NCBI RefSeq assembly: GCF_042687825.1
Contig: NZ_JBHUQE010000001.1
Location: forward strand, 248,001 to 312,000
From: Sedimentitalea sp042687825
Lineage (GTDB): Bacteria; Pseudomonadota; Alphaproteobacteria; Rhodobacterales; Rhodobacteraceae
Reading direction: 5' to 3'
Length of the DNA stretch: 64,000 nucleotides
The notes beneath the pieces are model-generated. The model was not told the DNA's origin, did no database searches, and was given only the letters and a program-made list of their open reading frames with translations. Shown here in pieces: positions 8,620-17,014 of this stretch (position 1 is the first letter of the stretch; every line of letters starts with the position of its first letter). Position numbers and translations under genes: made by a program.

Positions 8620-10454
8620 TCCGCCGCCTCGACATTCAGGAACCCGCCGGATTGCCGGGCCCAGAACTGCGCATATAGCCCATCCTGCGCCAAAAGCCCG
8701 GAATGACTGCCCTGCTCGACGATGCGGCCCTGATCCATGACAAGAATGCGATCCATCCGGGCGATCGTAGACAAGCGGTGCGCAATGGCAATCACCGTCT
8801 TGCCCTGCATCATGCCATACAGCGTATCCTGAATCGCCGCCTCGACCTCGCTGTCCAGCGCGCTTGTGGCCTCGTCCAGCACCAGGATCGGCGCGTTTTT
8901 CAGGATCACGCGGGCCAGCGCCACGCGCTGGCGCTGACCGCCCGACAGTTTCACGCCGCGTTCACCGACATGCGCGTCATAGCCCCGCCGTCCCTCGGGA
9001 TCGACAAGGTCCTGGATGAACTCATGCGCCTGTGCCTGCTGCGCGGCGGCGATGATCTGTGCCTCGGTCGCCTCGGTGCGGCCATAGCGGATATTGTCGC
9101 GCACTGCGCGATGCAGCAGCGAATTGTCCTGCTGGACCACGCCCACATGACGGCGCAGACTGTCCTGCCGCAGACCGGAAATGTCCTGCCCGTCGATGAA
9201 AATGTGACCCGATTCCGCATCGTAGAACCGCAGCAACAGCTTTGTAAGTGTCGATTTGCCGGCCCCCGAGCGACCGACCAGCCCGACCTTTTCGCCGGGT
9301 TGGATGGTCAGGCTGACCCGGTCCAGACCGCCGGCGCCGCGGCCATAGTGATGCGACAAGTCGCGAATCTCGATCCGGCCTTCGCTCAGCTGCAACGGCC
9401 GCGCAGCCGCGTCATCCACCAGGCCGATGGGCTGAGCAATGGTCTGCATACCTTCGGCGACGATGCCCAGTTCGCGGAAAAACGTGGTCAACGCCCACAT
9501 GATCCAGCCGGTCATGGCGTTCAGTCGCAGGGTCAGCGCCGCCGCTGCCGCCACCAGACCGACACTGGCCTGACCCAGATACCACAGGTAGATCGCCCAG
9601 CCGACGATGCCGACGATCAACAGGCCGTTCAGCCAGACCAGAACGATGTCCATCAGGGTAAAGATCCGCATCTCGGCCTGAAAGGTCCGGCGGCTGGTCT
9701 CGATGGCCTGGCGGGCATAGTCCAGTTCCTGATCGTGATGCGCGAACATCTTTACCGAATGAATGTTGGTATAGCTGTCCACCACCCGGCCCGTGACCAT
9801 CGACCGCGCCTCGGACGCCGCCTGAGAGGCCGGACCGATACGGCGCACCGTCCACCGGACCAGCGCGGCATAGAGGACCAGCCAGACCAGCAGCGGAATC
9901 AGCAGCCGCACATCCGCCGCCATCAGCAGAACCGCCGCCCCCACCAGATAGGCCACCGCATAGGACAGCGCGTCAAAGACCTGAAACACCACTTCGCCCG
10001 CCGCGGGCGGCGTCTGCATGATGCGGTTGGCGATGCGCCCGGCAAAATCATTCTCAAACCAGGCAACCGACTGGCGCAGGACGTGCCGATGCGCCCGCCA
10101 CCGGATCAAAGCCGTGAAATTGGGCAGGATGGCATTGTTCAGAACCGACACGTCCAGCAGATGCAACACCGGACGGACAAGCAGGATAAACAACGCCACA
10201 ACCGCCAGTTCGACGCCGTGATCGGCAAGAACCTGCACCGGCTCGCCGGCCAACAAATCGACCATCCGGCCCATGTAATAAATCAGCGCGATTTCGACCG
10301 TGGCAACCAGAACCGACAGGATCCCGGCCCAGACAAAGACCCGGCGAAAAGGTCGTGCATAGTCGGCCAGGAACGGCCACAGCCGCGTTGGCGGAATGTC
10401 CTGTTGCGGATAGTCGCAATAGGGATCCACGAGGTTTTCAAAGATGCGAAACAT
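8616..10454 (-). CDS. ABC exporter half-transporter (first of pair)
   Basis: A 612-residue half-transporter with membrane domain then ATPase domain. Walker A is GRSGAGKST, the signature is LSGGQRQR, Walker B is ILVLDEATSALD, and the H-loop is AHRLST. Both this and the downstream partner keep the catalytic glutamate, so neither ATP site looks degenerate. A good AGGAG lies eight bases before the ATG. It overlaps the second half-transporter by ATGA, so the two should be made in equal amounts. About 177 bp without a gene lie upstream before cca; the promoter is presumably there. Confidence 0.92.
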   Translation of the reverse strand: MFRIFENLVDPYCDYPQQDIPPTRLWPFLADYARPFRRVFVWAGILSVLVATVEIALIYYMGRMVDLLAGEPVQVLADHGVELAVVALFILLVRPVLHLLDVSVLNNAILPNFTALIRWRAHRHVLRQSVAWFENDFAGRIANRIMQTPPAAGEVVFQVFDALSYAVAYLVGAAVLLMAADVRLLIPLLVWLVLYAALVRWTVRRIGPASQAASEARSMVTGRVVDSYTNIHSVKMFAHHDQELDYARQAIETSRRTFQAEMRIFTLMDIVLVWLNGLLIVGIVGWAIYLWYLGQASVGLVAAAAALTLRLNAMTGWIMWALTTFFRELGIVAEGMQTIAQPIGLVDDAAARPLQLSEGRIEIRDLSHHYGRGAGGLDRVSLTIQPGEKVGLVGRSGAGKSTLTKLLLRFYDAESGHIFIDGQDISGLRQDSLRRHVGVVQQDNSLLHRAVRDNIRYGRTEATEAQIIAAAQQAQAHEFIQDLVDPEGRRGYDAHVGERGVKLSGGQRQRVALARVILKNAPILVLDEATSALDSEVEAAIQDTLYGMMQGKTVIAIAHRLSTIARMDRILVMDQGRIVEQGSHSGLLAQDGLYAQFWARQSGGFLNVEAAE

Positions 10455-10631
10455 GGCGGGTGCTCCTGATGAGCCGGAATTCGAAATGCAATTGGGGTGG
10501 TGCCTGCCGATCGTACGGACCGGGGCAAGGCCGTCAGCCTCGGCTGAACTGAATCCCGCAAATCATTTCGTATCCTCCGTCTGCCACGCCTCGGATCTAG
10601 CCGATTGCGACAAATTTGTCATCACCAAAGC

Positions 10632-11786
10632 TTAGCGTGCCAGCAGCGCCGCCCGGTCCAGGGTGAAATCCGATGCGATCCACAACGCTTGCAGCCGGGC
10701 CAGTTCCGCACCCAGGGCAGGCCCCTGGAACTCTGGCATCAGATCCTGGGCGGAGACCGGAAACCGGGCCTGGGCGCCCTTTTCCAGCAGGTGCGCCGCC
10801 CGCGCGGGCCAGGGCTGTTCGGCCAGCGCACAACGCAACAGCAGCGCGTCTTGTGCCTGATCGGGTGGCAGGCGAAAGCCCAGTTCGGCAATGCCCGCCG
10901 TGCCGGTGGCCGCTGTGCGCACAGCTGTCAGCCAGGCGTTTTTGGATCGGCTGAGACGCAGCGCCGCCATCACATCCGTGCCGCCCAGTGCGGCCAGCCG
11001 GCGCAGCGCCTCGGGATCGGCACCGGCCTGGGATTCCAGATGCACCAACAGCCCCAAAGCCCGGTCATCGGCACCCGGCAACACCTGTCCCAGCACCCCG
11101 GTCGACCGCATGGCAGCACAGGCCGGTGCCGGGTCGGGCGCAGCCAGCAGTTTCAACAGTTCGGACCCGATCCGTTCCCTTGACAGGCGTTGCAGCCCAG
11201 ACAGATTGCCGGCAATGGCCGCCAGAGCGCCGGGATCGAACCCGGCGCCGGGGTCGCCATACCAGGCATGAAACCGAAAATAGCGCAGCGATCTCAGATA
11301 GTCCTCGCGAATCCGGTCGCGGGCATCGCCGATGAACCGCACCCGGCGCGCGCGCAGATCGGGCAGCCCGTTCAGCGGATCGACCAGCGTGCCGTCCGGG
11401 CGCGCGTAGAGCGCATTCATGGTGAAATCGCGCCGCGCCGCATCCTGGGCGACATCGCGCGAAAAGGTCACGGTAGCGCGCCGCCCGTCGGTGGACAGGT
11501 CGCGACGAAACGTCGTCACCTCATGTGCCACCCCGTCCAGCACCAAGGTCACTGTGCCATGGTCCAGTCCGGTGGGAACCACCTTAATGCCTGCCGCGCT
11601 TGCCAGATCGCTGACCGTCTGCGGTGGGGCGTCAGTGGCAAGGTCGATATCGCTGATCGGCGCACCCAGCAGCGCGTTGCGCACGCAGCCGCCGACAAAA
11701 AACACCTGCGCACCGTCCCGCGCCAGTGCCGCGCAAACCGATTGCGTGGCCGGGTTTGTGATCCAGTCGCCGGTGATCCGGATCAT
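10632..11786 (-). CDS. cca: CCA-adding tRNA nucleotidyltransferase family protein
   Basis: A 384-residue class II nucleotidyltransferase. The head contains the family signature VGGCVRNALLG and the metal-binding pair in SDIDLAT, followed by the RRDFTMNAL motif and a region like YLRSLRYFRF. Such enzymes add or repair the CCA end of tRNAs, or in related forms polyadenylate RNA. This is the only such gene in the window, and CCA addition is the expected role. Its ATG overlaps the stop of the NUDIX gene by four bases, placing it third in the operon hslO-NUDIX-cca. Confidence 0.85.
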   Translation of the reverse strand: MIRITGDWITNPATQSVCAALARDGAQVFFVGGCVRNALLGAPISDIDLATDAPPQTVSDLASAAGIKVVPTGLDHGTVTLVLDGVAHEVTTFRRDLSTDGRRATVTFSRDVAQDAARRDFTMNALYARPDGTLVDPLNGLPDLRARRVRFIGDARDRIREDYLRSLRYFRFHAWYGDPGAGFDPGALAAIAGNLSGLQRLSRERIGSELLKLLAAPDPAPACAAMRSTGVLGQVLPGADDRALGLLVHLESQAGADPEALRRLAALGGTDVMAALRLSRSKNAWLTAVRTAATGTAGIAELGFRLPPDQAQDALLLRCALAEQPWPARAAHLLEKGAQARFPVSAQDLMPEFQGPALGAELARLQALWIASDFTLDRAALLAR

Positions 11787-12379
11787 TCCGACATGCGCGC
11801 CGCCAGTCCGCGCAGGATACGTGCGGTTGCGCCCCAGACATAGTAGGGACCAAAGGGGACGGTGTAATAATACCGCCGCATCCGCTGCCAGCGCCGTGAT
11901 TCAACCATGTAATTCGCGGGATCCAGCAGATGTTCCAGCGGCACCGAGAACACCTCTTCGACCTCGCCGGCCTCGGGAGTAATATCAAATTCGCTGCACA
12001 ACAGCGCCAACACCGGTGTCACCCGGAATCCGGTCACGGTTTCATGTTCCGGCAGGGTGCCCAGAACCTGAGGCAGCGCACGCGGCAGGCCGATCTCTTC
12101 CTGCGCTTCGCGCAACGCGGCATCGGTAACATCCCGGTCGCCGTCGTCCTGCTTGCCGCCGGGAAAGGCGATCTGCCCCGGATGATGCTTGAGCGCCGAG
12201 GACCGTTTGGTCAAAATCACCCGCGGCGCGCCCTGCGTCAGAGACACCGGTATCAGGACCCCGGCGGGCCGCAACCGGCGCTCTGCCGGCAGCGCCAGAT
12301 CCGGGTTGAGATCGAAATCCGAGGACCGGTCTCCGGGCCGCGCCAGCGCCGCCGTCAGCCTGTCGATCAGCTCAGTCAC
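11783..12379 (-). CDS. NUDIX hydrolase, CoA pyrophosphatase type
   Basis: A NUDIX protein of about 198 residues with the CoA-pyrophosphatase signature: AALREAQEEIGL within the NUDIX box, preceded by HPGQIAFPGGKQD, which is typical of NudL/Nudt7-type enzymes that split CoA into phosphopantetheine and ADP. Near the C-terminus is YYVWGATARIL, also common in this group. The start is uncertain. A GTG at 12379 overlaps the hslO stop by eight bases and fits operon coupling, while an in-frame ATG at 12427 would overlap hslO by 56 bases. cca follows with an ATGA overlap. Confidence 0.85.
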   Translation of the reverse strand: MTELIDRLTAALARPGDRSSDFDLNPDLALPAERRLRPAGVLIPVSLTQGAPRVILTKRSSALKHHPGQIAFPGGKQDDGDRDVTDAALREAQEEIGLPRALPQVLGTLPEHETVTGFRVTPVLALLCSEFDITPEAGEVEEVFSVPLEHLLDPANYMVESRRWQRMRRYYYTVPFGPYYVWGATARILRGLAARMSE

Positions 12380-13358
12380 TCTTGGACTCGTCGGCGTCAA
12401 ATCCCACGGTGGCCGGGTCCAGTTCATAATGCGCGCTGCAAAACTGGCAATCCGCGGTCACGCGGCCATCCGCGGTGGTCATCTTTTCGATGTCGCCGGC
12501 GGAATAGATGGACAGGCTCTGACGCACCCGGTCTTCGGAACAGGTACAACCGAACCGGATCGCCTGCGCGTCGAATACGCGCGGCTGTTCCTCGTGAAAC
12601 AACCGGACCAGCAGGTCGGTCGGCGGCACGGTCGGGCCGATCAGTTCCAGATCGTCGACGGTATCCAGCAGGATATTCACCCGGTTCCAGTTTTCGCCCT
12701 CTTCGCCATCGACCAGGTCGGCGGCGGTCAGAATTTCGCCGGTGCCGGGTTCGCCGGCGGCAAAGCCGGTTGCCTTGGGCATGTGCTGCAGCATGATACC
12801 GCCGCCGCGCCAATGCGGCTCGACCCCCGGTTCCGCAGACTTGCCGAAACTCAGCGAAAACCGGGTCGGCAATTGTTCGGACTGGGCGAAATAGGCCTCG
12901 GCGCAGGCGGTCAGCGAATCCGCATTGAGGGGTGTGATGCCCTGATAAGGCGCCGTGCCCCTGCCCTGATCGATCAGGATCGCGAAATAGCCCTCGCCGA
13001 CCTGCTCGAAAGGTGCCTGATCGGTCAGCCGATCGGCGTCAAAGCTGGCATAGGCACGAATCCGTGCCGATTTTCCCGGCTCTTCCGGGGCATAATAGTC
13101 GGTCGCGATCATCCGGACCGCGCCCTTGGATTGAACCTGCAGCGACAATTTCCAGCGCAGTTTGATCGTCTGACCGATCAGCGCGGTCAGCAGCGCCATT
13201 TCGGCCACCAGCGCCTCGACCTGCTGCGGATAATCGTGCTGTTTCAGTATTCCGCCCAGCACCCCGTCCAGGCGGGCCACCCGGCCGCGCATGTCCGAAG
13301 CGTCCAGTTGAAATGGCAGAACCGAGTCGTCCCACGCTAGTTTTGATCCAAAGTCCAT
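12372..13358 (-). CDS. hslO: Redox-regulated chaperone Hsp33
   Basis: A 328-residue Hsp33 homologue. The N-terminal chaperone domain is followed by a C-terminal zinc switch with cysteines in GCTCSED and CQFC. In this family oxidation of these four cysteines releases zinc and activates a holdase that protects unfolded proteins during oxidative heat stress. It heads the leftward operon with the NUDIX and cca genes. A sequence 40 bp upstream resembles an alphaproteobacterial RpoH promoter and is listed separately. Confidence 0.94.
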   Translation of the reverse strand: MDFGSKLAWDDSVLPFQLDASDMRGRVARLDGVLGGILKQHDYPQQVEALVAEMALLTALIGQTIKLRWKLSLQVQSKGAVRMIATDYYAPEEPGKSARIRAYASFDADRLTDQAPFEQVGEGYFAILIDQGRGTAPYQGITPLNADSLTACAEAYFAQSEQLPTRFSLSFGKSAEPGVEPHWRGGGIMLQHMPKATGFAAGEPGTGEILTAADLVDGEEGENWNRVNILLDTVDDLELIGPTVPPTDLLVRLFHEEQPRVFDAQAIRFGCTCSEDRVRQSLSIYSAGDIEKMTTADGRVTADCQFCSAHYELDPATVGFDADESKSD

Positions 13359-13397
13359 GGGGTTTCCTTACACGCCGCGGGTTGGCATACCGCGGCT

Positions 13398-13425
13398 ATA
13401 TAGGTCTCACAACAGATGATGTAAG
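13398..13425 (-). promoter_or_regulatory. Putative RpoH (heat-shock) promoter of hslO
   Basis: On the minus strand the sequence is CTTA (13425-13422), 17 nt, then CCTATAT (13404-13398). The alphaproteobacterial RpoH consensus, as I know it, is CTTG, 17-18 nt, CYTATNT; the -10 matches fully and the -35 differs in one base. Position before the heat-shock gene hslO supports it. Not tested. Confidence 0.45.
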
Positions 13426-13435
13426 GGCAAATCCG

Positions 13436-13879
13436 ATGATCAGACGCTTTGGCCCGGGTCCGCAGCGCGGCTGCCGCTACCAGCGTCGGCCCGGTGCCTA
13501 TGCGCTTTTGCCGCGCGACGGAAGTCTGTTGTTGACCTGGCAACAGCGGCCCGGTCCCGATCTTCAGCTGCCCGGGGGCGGTATCGATCCCGGCGAGTCG
13601 CCGGTCCGGGCGTTGCACCGCGAAGTTTATGAGGAAACCGGCTGGCGCATCGCTGCACCGCGCCGGGTCGGTGCCTTTCGCCGTTTCGTGTACATGCCGG
13701 AATACGACATCTGGGCCGAAAAGGTCTGTCTCATCTATGTGGCACGCCCGATCCGTCGATTGGGTCCGCCCATCGAATCGGGTCATCGCGCCACGTGGAT
13801 GTCGCCGACCCGAGCCGCACGGGAACTGGGCAATGCCGGCGACCGGCATTTCGCGGCCTGGTTCGCCGCCGGCGTCTAG
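13436..13879 (+). CDS. NUDIX hydrolase
   Basis: A 147-residue protein that is essentially one NUDIX domain. The box reads GGIDPGESPVRALHREVYEE followed by TGW, with all catalytic Glu/Arg positions present. The substrate is not evident; it could act on nucleotide sugars, dinucleoside polyphosphates or oxidised nucleotides. The ATG at 13436 with AAGGG upstream is chosen; longer in-frame readings run into the hslO start region. It diverges from hslO, and its TAG stop shares CTAG (13876-13879) with the convergent response-regulator gene. Confidence 0.85.
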   Translation: MIRRFGPGPQRGCRYQRRPGAYALLPRDGSLLLTWQQRPGPDLQLPGGGIDPGESPVRALHREVYEETGWRIAAPRRVGAFRRFVYMPEYDIWAEKVCLIYVARPIRRLGPPIESGHRATWMSPTRAARELGNAGDRHFAAWFAAGV

Positions 13880-15156
13880 CACCCGTTATATTCGAACAGG
13901 GTGGCGGACACGTCATCCTCCATGCCGAATTCCGGCGACATGATCTGGGTCAGAGACCAGAACAGATCGTCCAGAAATTCACGCCCCGGCTGTCCGGCGC
14001 GGTTTTGACGGATCAGCTTCACCAGCCCTTCTTCTTCGAGCATGTCGCCATCGGTCAGCCGTGCCTCGGTGAAACCGTCGGAATACATCAACAGCCGTTC
14101 GCCGGGCTGCATCTGTACCTCGAACTGGGAATAGGGCACCCCCGCCAGCAACCCGATGGGCACACCGCCCTCGCCTACAAATTCCATCTGGCCACCGGCC
14201 CGCAGCAGCACCGGGTGGGGATGACCGGCCTGGACCATCTTGAGCGATCCGGTCTTCAGATCGGCCACCGCATAGCTCATCGTAAAATATTCCTCGATAC
14301 CGGTATCAGCGAGAAAACGTTCGTTAAGCATGGTGGCAACATCGGCCGGATCGCGCAGCGCATAAGTGCCATTCAAAAGTTTTTCCATCCCGAGGTTCTG
14401 ATCGAAATAGAAACTGCTGAGATAGCCACCCAGTCGCGCCGTCATCATCGCCGAGGTGATACCATGGCCGGACACGTCAATGGAATAGAACGCCACCTTG
14501 TCCTTGACCGCAGAAAACATGCCGACCAGATCGCCACCGATGTGACCGCAGGGTTTCAAGAGCAGGCTGACCTGCGAGGCGCCAAAGCTGCGCGACAGTT
14601 CGGGCACCAGGGATTCCTGGATTTTCTTGGCCTGGATCAGATCCTTGTCGATCGTGTCATACGCCGCCCGCAACTGATCCAGCGTTTCGGAAACTATCCG
14701 GTTCTTGGCCGACAGCTCGCGCTGCATTTCCAGGATTCGGTCGCCGGCCGAGATACGCGCCCGCAATTCGTCGGCATTCACCGGCTTGATCAGGAAATCG
14801 TCGGCGCCGGCATCCAGCCCCTGCGCCACCTCGTTCTTCTCGCTTTTCGACGTCAGCAGGATGAAATAGCCGTATCCCTCGGTCGGCAATTCGCGAAAGG
14901 CACGGCAGAATTCCAGCCCGTTCATCCCGGGCATCATCCAGTCGCTGAGAACCAGATCGGGACAAGAATCTCGGCAAATCTCCATCGCCGCTTCGCCGCT
15001 ATCCGCCTCGATGACTTCAAGGCCCCACTTTTTCAGAGACGCCACGAGGATACGACGCTGCAGGCGGCTGTCATCTGCCACCAGGACGCGACGGATCGAC
15101 CCAAGATCCGACCGCGCTCCAGAATCTACCTGTCTGTCCGACGCATGACTGGGCAT
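13876..15156 (-). CDS. Response regulator with PP2C (RsbU/SpoIIE-type) phosphatase domain
   Basis: A protein of about 426 residues. Residues 22-145 form a receiver domain with the acidic pair Asp28-Asp29, phosphoacceptor Asp72 (LVLSDWMMPG) and Lys in FLIKPVN. A coiled-coil linker follows (about 150-195), then a PP2C-type serine phosphatase domain with IGGDLVG, DVSGHGITSAM and EDDVSATL. Such proteins control partner-switching systems by dephosphorylating an anti-sigma-factor antagonist. Domain order matches RbaY of Rhodobacter capsulatus; orthology is inference. A TTG at 15180 with AAAGGA is an alternative start. A divergent Hpt gene lies next door, and no kinase gene is adjacent. Confidence 0.88.
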   Translation of the reverse strand: MPSHASDRQVDSGARSDLGSIRRVLVADDSRLQRRILVASLKKWGLEVIEADSGEAAMEICRDSCPDLVLSDWMMPGMNGLEFCRAFRELPTEGYGYFILLTSKSEKNEVAQGLDAGADDFLIKPVNADELRARISAGDRILEMQRELSAKNRIVSETLDQLRAAYDTIDKDLIQAKKIQESLVPELSRSFGASQVSLLLKPCGHIGGDLVGMFSAVKDKVAFYSIDVSGHGITSAMMTARLGGYLSSFYFDQNLGMEKLLNGTYALRDPADVATMLNERFLADTGIEEYFTMSYAVADLKTGSLKMVQAGHPHPVLLRAGGQMEFVGEGGVPIGLLAGVPYSQFEVQMQPGERLLMYSDGFTEARLTDGDMLEEEGLVKLIRQNRAGQPGREFLDDLFWSLTQIMSPEFGMEDDVSATLFEYNGC

Positions 15157-15332
15157 AAAAAACGCTCTGTAACTTTTCAACCGGTCCTTTATCCGAACCA
15201 GCCCTTAATGCCCGGTGAAGATTCAAAATGTTCCCAAGCGTCGGAATCTCTTAAGATGGCGTTAACGTTGACTGTATTAATGTCGGATCAAAGATGTGGT
15301 TGGTGAAACTGTACAGGTAATGCGAGAGTCTC

Positions 15333-15665
15333 ATGATCGATTGGTCCCGGGTAAACCAGCTGCGCGACGAGGTCGGCGCCGATGAATTCGATGAGGTGGT
15401 CGAACTGTTCCTGGAAGAGGTCGAAGACGTGATCGCGACACTCGCGCAGGGTCCCGACCTGTTGCAGTTGGAACAGAACCTGCACTTCCTCAAGGGCAGC
15501 GCGCTCAGCCTGGGGTTCAGCGTCTTTTCCAACCTGTGCCAGACCGGCGAGCGCCTATCCAGCGAAGGCCATGCCGAAGCGGTGGACGTGGCCGAAATCA
15601 TCCAGGCCTTTCATGCCTCGAAAACGGTTTTCATGACCGAACTGCCACAGCGGCTGGCCGCCTGA
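15333..15665 (+). CDS. Hpt-domain phosphotransfer protein
   Basis: A 110-residue all-helical protein with a single Hpt domain. The phosphorylatable histidine is His51 in LHFLKGSALSLGF. Hpt proteins relay phosphate between a hybrid kinase and a response regulator. It diverges from the receiver-PP2C gene across a 150-bp intergenic region, which makes that regulator a plausible partner, but this is inference from position. Ten bases separate its stop from the stop of convergent ilvA. Confidence 0.9.
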   Translation: MIDWSRVNQLRDEVGADEFDEVVELFLEEVEDVIATLAQGPDLLQLEQNLHFLKGSALSLGFSVFSNLCQTGERLSSEGHAEAVDVAEIIQAFHASKTVFMTELPQRLAA

Positions 15666-15675
15666 CCGAACCGTC

Positions 15676-16914
15676 TCAGATCAGGAACTGGGACAGCGTC
15701 TCGTCATTGGTGATATCTCGATAGATGAACCCGGCCTCATCCAGATGCGCAAAAAGGCGCACGAAATTGTCGGCGTCCCTGGTTTCGATCCCCAACAGCA
15801 CCGAGCCGAAATTGCGCGCGGATTTCTTGAGGTATTCGAACCGGGCGATATCGTCATCGGGACCCAGAACCTCGAGGAACTCGCGTAAGGCGCCCGGACG
15901 TTGCGGCAGCCGCAGGATCAGGTATTTCTTGACCCCCAGATAGCGCTGGGCGCGTTCCTTGACCTCGGGCAGGCGTTCGAAATCGAAATTGCCACCAGAG
16001 GTAACGCAGACGACGGTTTTGCCGCGGATCTGCGATGCCATCTCGGACAGGGCTTCGACCGACAGCGCACCGGCAGGTTCCAGCACAATACCCTCGACGT
16101 TCAGCATCTCGATCATCGTGGTGCAAATCCGGTCCTCGCTCAGGACGATCACGTCCGACAGCGCCGTATCCCTGAGCAAATCATAGGTCTTTTCCCCGAT
16201 CCGGCCCACCGCAGCGCCATCCACGAAAGTATCCACATGCGGCAACGTCACCGGATGACCCGCCGCCAGCGCCGCCCGCAGACAGGCGCCTCCGGCCGGC
16301 TCGACGAACAGACCGCGGGTTCGGTCGCCGAAATAGCTGGCCACGCCGGAGGACATACCGCCGCCGCCAACCGGCAAAACCACCATATCCGGGGCCCGGC
16401 CCAGCTGATCTTCGATCTCGACCGCGACCGAGGCCTGTCCCTCGATCACGTCCAGATCGTCAAAGGGCGACAGGAAATACCCGCCCCGTTGCGCGCACCA
16501 ATCCTGAGCCGCCGCCAGAGTGTCGTCGAAATAGTCACCAACCAGATGGATTTCGATCCGCTCGCCACCGAACATCCGGGTCTTTTGGATTTTCTGCTGC
16601 GGCGTTGTCACCGGCATAAAAATCACGCCCCGGACCGACAGGTGCTGACACATAAAGGCCACGCCCTGCGCGTGATTGCCGGCGCTGGCGCACACGAACA
16701 GCTCTTGCCCGGCCTGTTTGCGCATCGCGTTGCAGGCGCCGCGCAGCTTGTAGGACCGCACCGGGCTGAGATCCTCGCGTTTCAGCCAGATGTCGGCGCC
16801 AAAGCGATCCGACAGCAGCGCATTGCGCTGCAACGGCGTATGCGGAAACACCTGCCGCATGGCGCTTTCCGCCGCCCGCGCGCTATCACGAAACCTGTCG
16901 TTGCCTGTGCTCAT
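15676..16914 (-). CDS. ilvA: Threonine ammonia-lyase (threonine dehydratase)
   Basis: A 412-residue PLP enzyme that deaminates threonine to 2-oxobutanoate, the first step of isoleucine synthesis. The Schiff-base lysine is Lys56 in VRSYKLRGA; SAGNHAQG and the phosphate-binding GGGGMSSG are present. The last 80 residues (from about KKYLILRLPQRPG) form one ACT-like regulatory domain, so it is the single-ACT form. The ATG at 16914 fits the family start; in-frame sequence upstream has no similarity and would run into argG. It diverges from argG across about 100 bp. Confidence 0.92.
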   Translation of the reverse strand: MSTGNDRFRDSARAAESAMRQVFPHTPLQRNALLSDRFGADIWLKREDLSPVRSYKLRGACNAMRKQAGQELFVCASAGNHAQGVAFMCQHLSVRGVIFMPVTTPQQKIQKTRMFGGERIEIHLVGDYFDDTLAAAQDWCAQRGGYFLSPFDDLDVIEGQASVAVEIEDQLGRAPDMVVLPVGGGGMSSGVASYFGDRTRGLFVEPAGGACLRAALAAGHPVTLPHVDTFVDGAAVGRIGEKTYDLLRDTALSDVIVLSEDRICTTMIEMLNVEGIVLEPAGALSVEALSEMASQIRGKTVVCVTSGGNFDFERLPEVKERAQRYLGVKKYLILRLPQRPGALREFLEVLGPDDDIARFEYLKKSARNFGSVLLGIETRDADNFVRLFAHLDEAGFIYRDITNDETLSQFLI

Positions 16915-17014
16915 ACCCCTGTCTGACCCAGCATTCCCGGCGGCGCAAGCGCAGCTTGCCCCTTGTCGCAAAACCCGATAACCCGCAGCCGACCCAAGGT
17001 GAAAGGAATTGCCC

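Noticed and set aside
6715..10469. Long plus-strand reading frames opposite both ABC transporter genes
   Set aside because: They are Gln/Arg/His-rich shadows of high-GC coding sequence on the other strand.
15241..15300. Possible CtrA site (TTAA-N7-TTAA) upstream of the Hpt gene
   Set aside because: TTAA and the next TTAA-like sequence are separated by the wrong distance.
16947..16961. Hairpin GCAAGC-GCA-GCTTGC between ilvA and argG
   Set aside because: Short stem with no T-tract, between divergent genes; neither a terminator nor a clear attenuator.
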